Source: CAYVMX01 sp964452725
GTDB taxonomy: Bacteria > Patescibacteriota > Gracilibacteria > JAHISY01
Reading direction: 5' to 3'
NCBI GenBank assembly: GCA_964452725.1
Contig: CAYVMX010000015.1
Coordinates: 1-26,836 of the forward strand
Length of the DNA stretch: 26,836 nucleotides
The notes below the pieces were generated by a model that saw nothing but the letters and a program-made list of their open reading frames with translations, did not search any database and was not told the DNA's origin. Every line of letters starts with the position of its first letter. The stretch's first letter is position 1. Made by a program: the position numbers and the translations under genes. Positions 20,237 through 26,836 of the stretch are shown here, in pieces.

Positions 20237-20917
20237 ATGCTCGACGCACTTCAGACTATCCTCGACTATCAGTTCAAAAATCCTAGCCTACTAGAGACAG
20301 CGCTGGTGCATCGTAGTTTCGTCAATGAAAATCGTAGCGTTACGAGTCACAATGAGCGGCTAGAGTTCCTCGGTGACGCGGTACTAGAGCTAGTCGTCAC
20401 CGAGTATCTATACAGTAAGTACCCTACCAATACCGAAGGGGATCTGACGAGCTGGCGTAGCGCACTGGTAAAAGGCGAACGCCTCGCCGAAGTCGCGCAT
20501 GAGCTAGAGCTGGGTCAGTACCTCCAGCTGTCCAAGGGTGAGGCTCGGTCTGGCGGACGTACCAAGGCTTACCTCCTCGCCAATACTTTCGAAGCAGTCG
20601 TCGGTGCGCTCTATCTCGACTCGGGCTATGAGACTGTGCGTGTCTTCCTCGCGCGGGTGCTGCTGCCACGCCTTGAGCAGATCCTCGCCGAGGGTACGCA
20701 TATCGACGCCAAGAGCAGCCTCCAAGAAAAATCCCAAGAAAAAGAGTCCATCACGCCTGAGTATCAAGTGCTCAAAGAAGCTGGACCAGATCACGCCAAG
20801 ATGTTTACGATTGGAGCTTTTTTTGGAGACAAGCAGGTCGGCGAAGGTAAAGGTGCGTCCAAACAAGCCGCCGAGCAGGCAGCCGCCAAAAATGCACTGG
20901 AGCAATTAGATTGGTAA
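20237..20917 (+). CDS. rnc: Ribonuclease III
   Basis: RNase III cuts double-stranded RNA in rRNA processing and mRNA decay. The catalytic signature NERLEFLGDAVLELVVTEYL is at about residues 39-58, and the second acidic site is in LANTFEAVVGALYLDSG. A double-stranded RNA-binding domain fills residues about 155-225 (TPEYQVLKEAGPDHAKMF and GEGKGASKQAAEQAAAKNAL). Length 226 aa is standard. It follows nusB by 6 bases, and recX begins 5 bases after its stop. Confidence 0.97.
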   Translation: MLDALQTILDYQFKNPSLLETALVHRSFVNENRSVTSHNERLEFLGDAVLELVVTEYLYSKYPTNTEGDLTSWRSALVKGERLAEVAHELELGQYLQLSKGEARSGGRTKAYLLANTFEAVVGALYLDSGYETVRVFLARVLLPRLEQILAEGTHIDAKSSLQEKSQEKESITPEYQVLKEAGPDHAKMFTIGAFFGDKQVGEGKGASKQAAEQAAAKNALEQLDW

Positions 20918-20922
20918 AACAA

Positions 20923-21387
20923 ATGGTTGTTTATAAAAAAAATCCACGGACTCCCGATATGCGGCAGGTACAGCAGTACGCTGTTTGGCTGCTCGCGCGT
21001 CGAGCATACTCAGCACACGAGCTACTGACCAAGTTTCGTACCAAGTTCTTACCGGACGAAGAGCTTTTTGTCGCGGTACTAAAAAAACTCCAAACAAATG
21101 GTATTCAGTCCGATGCGCTTTTCGTCGAGGGATTCGTGCGCTCACACTCCGACTGGGGGAGTCGTCGACTCCAGCTAGAGCTAGGTAGGCGTGGTATCGA
21201 CTCGGAGCTGATCGCAGCAGTACTGCCTGACGCCGACACCGAGGAGGTGCGTTGCCAGACTGCTCTGACCAAGAGGCTCAAAGGCGCAGCGCTGCCAGAG
21301 TCGTACAAGGAGCAACAAAAACTAATAGCGTTCCTCGCACGGCGAGGGTTTATGCTCGATACGATCCGGCGCGCACTAAAAATTTGA
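20923..21387 (+). CDS. recX: Regulatory protein RecX
   Basis: RecX binds RecA filaments and limits their growth. The 154-aa protein is made of short three-helix repeats: QQYAVWLLARRAYSAHELLTKF at the start, then DALFVEGFVRSHSDWGSRRLQLELGRRGID, and KLIAFLARRGFMLDTIRRAL near the end. The start is taken as the ATG at 20923; a TTG at 20911 in frame, overlapping rnc, would add 4 residues. It is about 18 kb from recA in this window and lies in the rnc cluster, so it would not share the lexA-recA promoter. Confidence 0.85.
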   Translation: MVVYKKNPRTPDMRQVQQYAVWLLARRAYSAHELLTKFRTKFLPDEELFVAVLKKLQTNGIQSDALFVEGFVRSHSDWGSRRLQLELGRRGIDSELIAAVLPDADTEEVRCQTALTKRLKGAALPESYKEQQKLIAFLARRGFMLDTIRRALKI

Positions 21388-21436
21388 CCTGTCCGCTTCC
21401 GCTTCTCTCGACCAGCAGCTAAACTAGCGCGCACAG

Positions 21437-22702
21437 ATGCTGAGTAAGTTTTTTTCCAAATTTCGCCCCAAGGTCGCAGCTGATAGTGCTGTGCTCGTGC
21501 TCGATATCGGTACGGAGTTCGTCAAGTGTCTGATCTACCGGATCGAAGAAGGGCACGGCTTCGTCGTAGGTTATGCGCGGATTCGCCAAGGACTCGGCGA
21601 TATGACTGGCGGTGCGGTCTCGGACATCGCTGGTGTCACTGCCAACTGTGAGACTGCGATCCAGACTGCTAGTAAGCAAGCGGGGATTCTGCCCGAGCAG
21701 ACTGTCATGGGGATCGCAGGTGAGCTAGTGCGTGGACGTACTACGAGTATCAGCTATACACGTGAGGATCCCGCCACGCGGATCGATCTCGGTGAGCTAC
21801 GCGCTATTATTCAGCGTGTTCAGCGTCAAGCTTTCACTGAGGTGCGAGCCGAGCTAGCGCGTGATACGGGTCACCGTGAGGTCGATGTCAAGCTTGCCAA
21901 TGCTGCGATCCTCGATGCGCAGATCGACGGTCAGCATGCCGAGAATCCTCTCGGCTTCCAAGGTGCCGAGGTGACGCTCTCCGTCTTCAACGCTTTTGCG
22001 CCACTCGTCCACTTCGGAGCGCTCCAGACTATCGCAGCGGAGCTCACACTAGACCTGCTCACGATCGCAGCGGAGCCTTATGCTGTCGCGCGCGCTCTCT
22101 CGACTGCTGCTGGGTATACCGATGTCTCAGCGATCTTCATCGATGTCGGAGGTGGTACGACCGATATCGCGCTGTTGCGTGGTGGTCGCGAGATGAGTAT
22201 GCGAATGTTTGCTATCGGTGGTCGGACTTTTACCAAGCGCCTCGCTCAGACTTTCAATGTTTCCTTCCTCGAAGCGGAGCGGATCAAGCTCGACTATGCC
22301 CAAAACAAACTCGATGCCAAGAGTCGCAACCTTACCAAAAAAGCCCTCACTGCCGATATCGAAGTCTGGCTCGCAGGTGTCGAGCTGGCACTGAGTGAGA
22401 TCGCAGGTGAGCGACCACTACCGACACAGATCCAGCTCTGCGGTGGTGGTGCCAAGCTGCCGGAGATCAAGGCCGCGCTAGAGTCGACCGACTGGACGCG
22501 TAATCTACCCTTTGCCAAGCGTCCGACGATCAAATTCATCGTACCAGACGATATCACTAGTCTCACCGACCAGACAGGTCAGCTACGCACTATCCAAGAC
22601 GTCACACCGCTCGCATTGGCGAATCTCGGTCTAGAGCTAGCTGGTGAAGAAAAGCTGCTCTCACTCCTCCTACGCAAAGCTGTCCGTTTACTCCAAAACT
22701 AA
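21437..22702 (+). CDS. Second FtsA/PilM-type actin-like protein
   Basis: The 421-aa protein has the actin-like ATPase pattern of FtsA and PilM: VLVLDIGTEFVKCLIY (20-35), IFIDVGGGTTDIALL near 233-247, and IQLCGGGAKLPEI in the C-terminal third. It is distinct from the FtsA at 11423-12658. Both ends look like amphipathic membrane helices (MLSKFFSKFRPK and LLSLLLRKAVRLLQN), whereas FtsA has only the C-terminal one. The gene following it encodes a one-pass membrane protein of the baseplate-J-like type. A PilM-like role, as a cytoplasmic partner of a membrane complex, is plausible; a second division protein is the alternative. It starts 49 bases behind recX. Confidence 0.85.
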   Translation: MLSKFFSKFRPKVAADSAVLVLDIGTEFVKCLIYRIEEGHGFVVGYARIRQGLGDMTGGAVSDIAGVTANCETAIQTASKQAGILPEQTVMGIAGELVRGRTTSISYTREDPATRIDLGELRAIIQRVQRQAFTEVRAELARDTGHREVDVKLANAAILDAQIDGQHAENPLGFQGAEVTLSVFNAFAPLVHFGALQTIAAELTLDLLTIAAEPYAVARALSTAAGYTDVSAIFIDVGGGTTDIALLRGGREMSMRMFAIGGRTFTKRLAQTFNVSFLEAERIKLDYAQNKLDAKSRNLTKKALTADIEVWLAGVELALSEIAGERPLPTQIQLCGGGAKLPEIKAALESTDWTRNLPFAKRPTIKFIVPDDITSLTDQTGQLRTIQDVTPLALANLGLELAGEEKLLSLLLRKAVRLLQN

Positions 22703-22872
22703 AGTAAAGGAGGCGATGGGTGTGGGGGACACCAAAGGATAAAAGATATCCACATCGCCTCCAGGGGAGAAAGAACCACAGACTACAAACTACAAATCGG
22801 AGGGCCTAGCCGTGGTTCTTTAGTGAGTCTGACTCCTGAGAGGTGATTATGACCTGACAGATTTCAGACTAC
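22697..22872 (-). ncRNA. Candidate structured small RNA (about 175 nt)
   Basis: A promoter on the minus strand (22879-22906) would start a transcript near 22872. The RNA folds into three parts. First, AGUCUG pairs with CAGACU around CUG/CAG and AGGU/ACCU helices with a CAUAAUC loop. Second, AAAGAACCAC pairs with GUGGUUCUUU (22821-22812 with 22779-22770) around a 32-base loop. Third, a perfect three-way junction at 22762-22709: a 10-bp closing helix GGAGGCGAUG/CAUCGCCUCC holding two 5-bp hairpins with 5-base loops. UUUACUUUAGUUUU follows, so the last part may also be the terminator. The 3' end overlaps the end of the pilM-like gene in antisense. It has no ORF and does not match tmRNA, RNase P, SRP or 6S as I know them. 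Confidence 0.6.
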
Positions 22873-22878
22873 CGTTAG

Positions 22879-22906
22879 ATTTTATCATATCTATATAATT
22901 TGTCAA
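22879..22906 (-). promoter_or_regulatory. Consensus promoter of the candidate small RNA
   Basis: On the minus strand TTGACA (22906-22901), 16 bases, TAAAAT (22884-22879), with an extended TGA directly before the -10. It is among the best promoter matches in the window, and there is no minus-strand protein gene for it to serve. Confidence 0.7.
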
Positions 22907-22935
22907 GAGAGGGGGTCTCGCTTTCGTAGGCGAGC

Positions 22936-22944
22936 TGCTAAAAT
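22936..22944 (+). promoter_or_regulatory. Extended -10 before the baseplate-J-like gene
   Basis: TGC-TAAAAT at 22936-22944, the same extended -10 as at 15688 and 26431, but without a good -35 at 16-18 bases. Transcription would start near 22951, 3 bases before the TTG start codon, so the mRNA may be almost leaderless. Confidence 0.5.
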
Positions 22945-22953
22945 ACGTGTCCT

Positions 22954-24783
22954 TTGAAAAAGAAATCTGCCACCAGCTCCGAGCCGCCACGCGACGTTAT
23001 TTACGCCGATTTGGATGATGAGGTTACTACGCTTTTTGAGCGAGTACGACGCGCACGGTGTCGGCATGTCGCGCTCGTGATCCCGACACGCGCACCAGTA
23101 CTGACTAGCTTGGTCAACCTAAAAATCCTACGTTTCAAGAGTGAAAACGCCAATAAAGTACTTACCATCGTCACCAAAGACGCAGGTGGTCGAGCACTTG
23201 CAGTCGAAGCAGGACTCTCGACAGCCGAGCGTGTGCGCATCCGTGGCAAGCAAATCCGACTAGAGGCTTTTGGTAGTACTGTACCTTTTGCCGCGACACC
23301 CAACCCCAAGAGCGCCACTGACCAACCGACACGTCTCGGTGGTCGGCGGCTCACTATCACCGCAGCAGTAGGCAATATCAAAGAAAAACTCCGTATACTC
23401 TCGCGTGATGATATCCCACTAGGTCAGCTAAACCCCGCGGAAAAAGCCCGAGCGATCTGGCAGCGCCTCGCAGGTGGTATAGTCGCTGAGACCGAGACAG
23501 CCGACGGTAGCGCACATCTCGTCGTTCGTACGCCCTCGCGTCGAGCGCTCTTTGGTTTGATCACGGCGGCAGCGCTCTTACTTTTTTTCATCATCTACGT
23601 CGCAGCACCGACTGCGACGATCTATCTCAATCCGCGTGTCAATGTCATTACAAAGACCGTAAATGTCACACTGACCGATGCCGTCCAGCCGACTGGTCCT
23701 GTCGGTGCTGGTGCTGCACACTTGATCAGCTCCAAGTTCCTTAATTTTACTTTCGCGCGCGATCTCAGGATCGGTGCGACAGGACAGATCTTTGAAGGGA
23801 CAAATGCGAGTGGTACAGCGACACTCTACAATCGCTCACCCAAAAACAAATTCATCGTTCCGAGTCGTTTTCAGAGCAAGGACGGACTGATCTTCCACAC
23901 CACGCGCGCGCTCACTATTCCCCGTGCTATCGGCGGTACACCCGGTAGTCTCGAGACAGAGGTAGTCGCCTGTGTGCGTACTGATACTCAGTGTGACTGT
24001 ATCAACGAAGCTGATACTTGTGAGGGCGACTTCGTCGGAGCAAAGGGTAATATCGCACCATCATTTTTTACCATGCCGGCGATCCCGAGTCTCTCGCCAT
24101 CGCTCTACTGGGCAGAGTCATTCGAGCCTTTCGCTGGTGGTACGACCGAGATCACCAAGTACATCTCTGAGGCCGATCTCGCTCAAGTCAAAGAAACCGT
24201 TGCCAATCAAATCGTCGTACTCGCACGTGACGAGCTGGGCAAGATCCTCGATCAGACCAATCAGCTCAACGGTACCAATCTCACACTCATCACTGGACGT
24301 GATGCGATCGTAGTCGAGATACTCACACTGACCGTGCCACCCGATCTACTCGACAGCCAGCAGGACGACTTCACAGTATCAGTCACAGCACGCGTCTCGG
24401 GAGTCGCCTACGAAGACGACGATCTACGTGCGTTGCTCTACGATCAGCTCGAGACCAAGGTCCACCCTGAAAAAGTCCTCACCAAAGTTAATTTTGACAA
24501 TCTCGTCTATCGCATAGAGGACCTCCAGCTCGATCAAGGCTACGCCAAGCTCGCCGTGACAGTCGAGGGCATCGAAGAGTACGATCTCTCTGAGCTGACC
24601 GATATCGGTAGTCGCTTCGTCGAAAAAGTCCGTAGCCGCATACTAGGCAAGTCAGTCTCCGAAGCCGAGGCTTACGTCCGCAATCTACCCGAGATCAACA
24701 ACGTCTCGATTAGCAGTTGGCCTTTTTGGGCACGTACGATCCCCGAGCTGACAGAGAATGTAAAGTTCAAAGCGAAGAAATAG
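22954..24783 (+). CDS. Baseplate-J-like membrane protein (609 aa)
   Basis: The start is the TTG at 22954-22956. Residues 1-95 form a small cytoplasmic domain (HVALVIPTRAPVLTSLVNLKIL, VLTIVTKDAGGRALAVEAG). A linker follows, then one membrane helix at about 200-220 (ALFGLITAAALLLFFIIYVAA). The large outer part contains GTATLYNRS, RFQSKDGLIFHTTRALTIP and a region near 340-355 with five cysteines (CVRTDTQCDCINEADTC). This order matches proteins annotated in Patescibacteria as baseplate J/gp47 family, named for similarity to a phage tail baseplate protein; their function is not known. It follows the FtsA/PilM-like gene, which could be its cytoplasmic partner. Confidence 0.75.
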   Translation: MKKKSATSSEPPRDVIYADLDDEVTTLFERVRRARCRHVALVIPTRAPVLTSLVNLKILRFKSENANKVLTIVTKDAGGRALAVEAGLSTAERVRIRGKQIRLEAFGSTVPFAATPNPKSATDQPTRLGGRRLTITAAVGNIKEKLRILSRDDIPLGQLNPAEKARAIWQRLAGGIVAETETADGSAHLVVRTPSRRALFGLITAAALLLFFIIYVAAPTATIYLNPRVNVITKTVNVTLTDAVQPTGPVGAGAAHLISSKFLNFTFARDLRIGATGQIFEGTNASGTATLYNRSPKNKFIVPSRFQSKDGLIFHTTRALTIPRAIGGTPGSLETEVVACVRTDTQCDCINEADTCEGDFVGAKGNIAPSFFTMPAIPSLSPSLYWAESFEPFAGGTTEITKYISEADLAQVKETVANQIVVLARDELGKILDQTNQLNGTNLTLITGRDAIVVEILTLTVPPDLLDSQQDDFTVSVTARVSGVAYEDDDLRALLYDQLETKVHPEKVLTKVNFDNLVYRIEDLQLDQGYAKLAVTVEGIEEYDLSELTDIGSRFVEKVRSRILGKSVSEAEAYVRNLPEINNVSISSWPFWARTIPELTENVKFKAKK

Positions 24784-24826
24784 AGTTCTGCCGTTATTCA
24801 TTATTCCTGCGCGAGTGAGGAGAGTT

Positions 24827-26314
24827 TTACGTTTTACGTTTTATCAGTGCCCACATCTCTGGTGTGATCGCTCGCGTAGCGAGTAGCACTAGACCGTAGA
24901 TCAGCATACCTAGTGGGATCAGCACAAGGAGGTTTTTGTTTTGCCAGAGCGCGTAAGTCGCTGGCTGGAGCCACCAGATAGTCGCACCCATCACACCTGC
25001 GGCGAGCAGGACCTTACCAGTCGTCCAGAGTCGTAGCCGTACGCCCGTCAGGCTGCGGACGAGCCACCAGCCCGCGACGATGACGATGATCTCACTCGCC
25101 ACACTCGTAGCCGCTGCCCCGCGAAAGCCCCACTCAGGGATCACCGCGAGATTGGTGAGGATATTGAACACGGCAGCGCCAGCCGAGATATAGAGCAGTT
25201 TGATTTGCTGATTGCCCGCCAGCAGCGTATAGCCAAAGAGATTCGAGATAAACGCGAGTAACATCGCCACGAGCAGGATCTGTAGCGCGATATCCGAGCC
25301 GTAGAAGCCGACACTCAAATCGGAAATAAACTCGGGACTGGAGACCACGACTATGAGCGGATACGCTAGCACCACTCCGCCGACGACCAGCGGCACGCCG
25401 AGCATGAGTAGGAAGTCAAAAGCGTACTGGATCAGTAGCCGCAGCTTTGTCAGATTGTCCGCCAGTAGGCGGGTCAGCACGGGCAGCGCACTATTCATAA
25501 AAAACACCGGAATCATCTGGAGATTCTCCACGATCCGCATGGCGACACCGTAGACACCGACCTCGTCCGAGTCCTTCAGCAGGCTGAGTAGGATCACATC
25601 GATGCGGAAGTAAATCGTCGCCAGAATGATCGCTGTACCGTAGGGGAGTGCCTTGCGTACGATCTCCCTCCAAAACCCCCAGTCAAACCGCAGACGCACA
25701 GGGATTACTCTACGGGCAAAGAAGTACGTGAGTACTAGCATCACACCATTGCCCGCGATACCAGCGATGAGCAGCTGATAAAACCCCGTCTCTGGGTCGG
25801 CACCAAACGCCATGAAGATCACCCAAAGCATAAACCCAAACGCGACGACCTTACCCGCGATCTGTGCGACGACTGCCTTTTGCATCTCGAGTGCGACCTG
25901 TAGCGCGGAGGAGAGTGTGCCCGTCAGCAGTGTAAAGAACGTCGTGATCGCCGCGATCGCGACACCCGCTGGTATTTGGCTGCCAGCGTACTGAGGGATC
26001 AGCCAGACCAGACCGACGGCAGCGACCATGGAGATACTCGTCAGTAGCACCCGCAGACTCAGGATATTGCCAAAGATCTGCTCCCGTCGCTCGGGGAAGC
26101 GGCTCATCTCGCGCACCGCGATCTGAAAGATACCAAAGTCCGCCACAATCCCAAAGAAGGCAAGGAACTCATAAATCGTGGTGTACTCACCATAGCCTGC
26201 TCGACCGAGATAGACGGTGATTAGCTTGATGATCGCGATCGAGATCACCGCGGTGATTACTTTCCCAGCGATCTGGACAGCAGTATTGGCGAGGACTTTG
26301 CGAGCACTAGACAT
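24827..26314 (-). CDS. Polysaccharide flippase (Wzx/MATE-like exporter)
   Basis: The 495-aa protein is almost wholly hydrophobic helices, about 12 to 14. It opens with ANTAVQIAGKVITAVISIAIIKLITVYLGRAGYGEYTTIYEF, typical of the RfbX/Wzx branch of the MOP flippase superfamily. That family moves lipid-linked sugars across the cytoplasmic membrane. The motif YFRIDVILLSLLKDSDEVGVYGVAMRIVENLQMIP in the middle also fits Wzx. No glycosyltransferase cluster adjoins it in the window. The upstream 100 bases are a loose repeat of CTGTATTCT / CTGTATCCTGT units. It converges on the baseplate-J-like gene. Confidence 0.88.
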   Translation of the reverse strand: MSSARKVLANTAVQIAGKVITAVISIAIIKLITVYLGRAGYGEYTTIYEFLAFFGIVADFGIFQIAVREMSRFPERREQIFGNILSLRVLLTSISMVAAVGLVWLIPQYAGSQIPAGVAIAAITTFFTLLTGTLSSALQVALEMQKAVVAQIAGKVVAFGFMLWVIFMAFGADPETGFYQLLIAGIAGNGVMLVLTYFFARRVIPVRLRFDWGFWREIVRKALPYGTAIILATIYFRIDVILLSLLKDSDEVGVYGVAMRIVENLQMIPVFFMNSALPVLTRLLADNLTKLRLLIQYAFDFLLMLGVPLVVGGVVLAYPLIVVVSSPEFISDLSVGFYGSDIALQILLVAMLLAFISNLFGYTLLAGNQQIKLLYISAGAAVFNILTNLAVIPEWGFRGAAATSVASEIIVIVAGWWLVRSLTGVRLRLWTTGKVLLAAGVMGATIWWLQPATYALWQNKNLLVLIPLGMLIYGLVLLATRAITPEMWALIKRKT

Positions 26315-26400
26315 TGAGACAAGAATACAGCAAACAGAACACAGGATACAGAATAAAATCCCACATGATATTTAGAATACAGGATAAAGGATCGGACAAG
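26315..26400. repeat. Loose AT-rich repeat before the flippase gene
   Basis: GAATACAG, GGATACAGAATAAA and GAATACAGGATAAAGG recur within 80 bases. A shorter version (AGGAAACAGGAAACAG) lies before recA at 3190-3206. No gene or clear promoter is seen. Confidence 0.4.
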
Positions 26401-26410
26401 TGTTTCGTAT

Positions 26411-26439
26411 TTGATTTCTTACCTTAGATCTGCTAAAAT
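26411..26439 (+). promoter_or_regulatory. Promoter of the right-edge gene
   Basis: TTGATT (26411-26416), 17-base spacer, TAAAAT (26434-26439) with TGC before it. Both boxes and the spacing are the same as at 15668-15696. The ATG is 27 bases behind the -10. Confidence 0.8.
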
Positions 26440-26466
26440 AGCCTGATATCTAAAAACCAAAACCAA

Positions 26467-26836
26467 ATGCCCAAAAGAAAAACCACTGCCGACCTCGTCG
26501 TGCATCACACCGAGCGTCATCTCGCTGCTCGTGCGCCACTGTCTACTGCTGAGCAGCGTACTGAGAGTTTGATCGATATCAGTATTTTTGGTGTGGCTGG
26601 TGTATTTATGCTGCTGGCAGCATTTCAGACGGTACGTTTTTCCCTGCGAGCCGAGCAGTCTAGCTTCATCGCAAACAATGCGACTGACTATGCCACTCAA
26701 GAGGCTTTTTATACTGGTCAGACTCATGCGGTCGCCACCGATCCGACTACTGCGATCGAGTCAGTCCATGCTGCGGCTAGCGCAGTCCAGACCTCCAACA
26801 CTGTTCTTTTCTTTGGTATCTTGTTGGTCTGTGCGG
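26467..26836 (+). CDS. Membrane protein, cut by the window edge
   Basis: An ATG at 26467 opens a frame with no stop to the end of the window (123 codons seen). The N-terminus is basic and polar (MPKRKTTADLVVHHTERHLA). A hydrophobic helix lies at about residues 41-57 (ISIFGVAGVFMLLAAFQTV), a polar loop of about 55 residues follows, and a second helix (NTVLFFGILLVCA) is cut off. Codon use matches neighbours and the promoter is strong, so I take it as real. Family not recognised. Confidence 0.75.
   Translation, partial: MPKRKTTADLVVHHTERHLAARAPLSTAEQRTESLIDISIFGVAGVFMLLAAFQTVRFSLRAEQSSFIANNATDYATQEAFYTGQTHAVATDPTTAIESVHAAASAVQTSNTVLFFGILLVCA

Noticed and set aside
20504..20905. Long antisense frame inside rnc
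   Set aside because: It is a shadow of the certain RNase III gene; such antisense frames are common here because of codon bias.
22709..22762. Three-way junction being a hammerhead ribozyme or purine riboswitch
   Set aside because: The junction has none of the CUGAUGA/GAAA core and too few junction bases for a purine aptamer.
22697..22872. Candidate RNA being SRP RNA, tmRNA, RNase P or 6S RNA
   Set aside because: No GGAA-loop SRP core, no RNase P core (GAGGAAAGUC), no tRNA-like ends for tmRNA, and the ends do not pair in a long rod as in 6S RNA.
1..26836. UGA recoded as glycine, as in Gracilibacteria
   Set aside because: TGA ends recX, the small lipoprotein gene and the 28-aa ORF in places where stops are expected, and conserved proteins read normally with the standard code.
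1..26836. tRNA or rRNA genes in the intergenic spaces
   Set aside because: I found no T-loop (GGTTCGAATC-type) with cloverleaf arms and no rRNA signature in the gene-free stretches.

Overview
The window looks like chromosome from a candidate-phyla-radiation bacterium (Patescibacteria), standard genetic code (TGA is used as a stop, for example at the end of recX and of the small lipoprotein gene). The case rests on gene content and layout: a VirB2/TrbC-like membrane protein of the CPR type, a baseplate-J-like membrane protein beside a second FtsA/PilM-type actin, a KH protein behind S16, short intergenic spaces and few Shine-Dalgarno sites. I cannot place it to phylum from the sequence alone. 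The window has two 100-N scaffold gaps (4126-4225 and 17333-17432).

Layout. 1-1412: a terminal hairpin region, a lipoprotein gene with its terminator, and a block of dispersed and tandem repeats. 1413-4556: a minus-strand SOS-type cluster in the order lexA, 28-aa ORF, 46-aa one-helix membrane ORF, recA (with an N-terminal extension), and a membrane-anchored protein of three Cys-pair repeats. It sits behind a promoter carrying two copies of a palindrome of the form TTTACATA-N6-TATGTAAA. 4557-5378: a divergent RelA/SpoT-like HD protein. 5445-10113: a UvrD-type helicase fused to an Fe-S PD-(D/E)XK nuclease, a small hypothetical protein and RmuC. 10243-12658: ftsA-ftsZ. 12659-14665: a repeat-rich, structured intergenic region and two lipoprotein genes ending in a strong terminator. 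14688-16246: a stand-alone 5'-3' exonuclease and a remnant glycosyltransferase-like domain. 16298-17758: rpsP, khpA and a VirB2-like gene. 17830-19410: nadA and a hypothetical protein. 19525-22702: rpmF, nusB, rnc, recX and a pilM/ftsA-like gene in one direction. 22697-22872: a likely small structured RNA on the minus strand with its own consensus promoter. 22954-26836: a baseplate-J-like protein, a polysaccharide flippase, and the start of another membrane protein cut by the window edge.

Genes that work together: LexA, RecA and RecX with the helicase-nuclease, RmuC and exonuclease form a recombination and repair set; FtsA, FtsZ and possibly the small SOS membrane protein concern division; rpmF, nusB, rnc, rpsP and khpA concern ribosomes and RNA. 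Promoters are close to TTGATT/TTGACA, 17 bp, TAAAAT, often with an extended TGn. The most interesting items are the lexA operator with its two unannotated small ORFs, the candidate RNA at 22697-22872, the Cys-pair repeat protein beside recA, and a palindromic repeat inserted in frame in the helicase gene.
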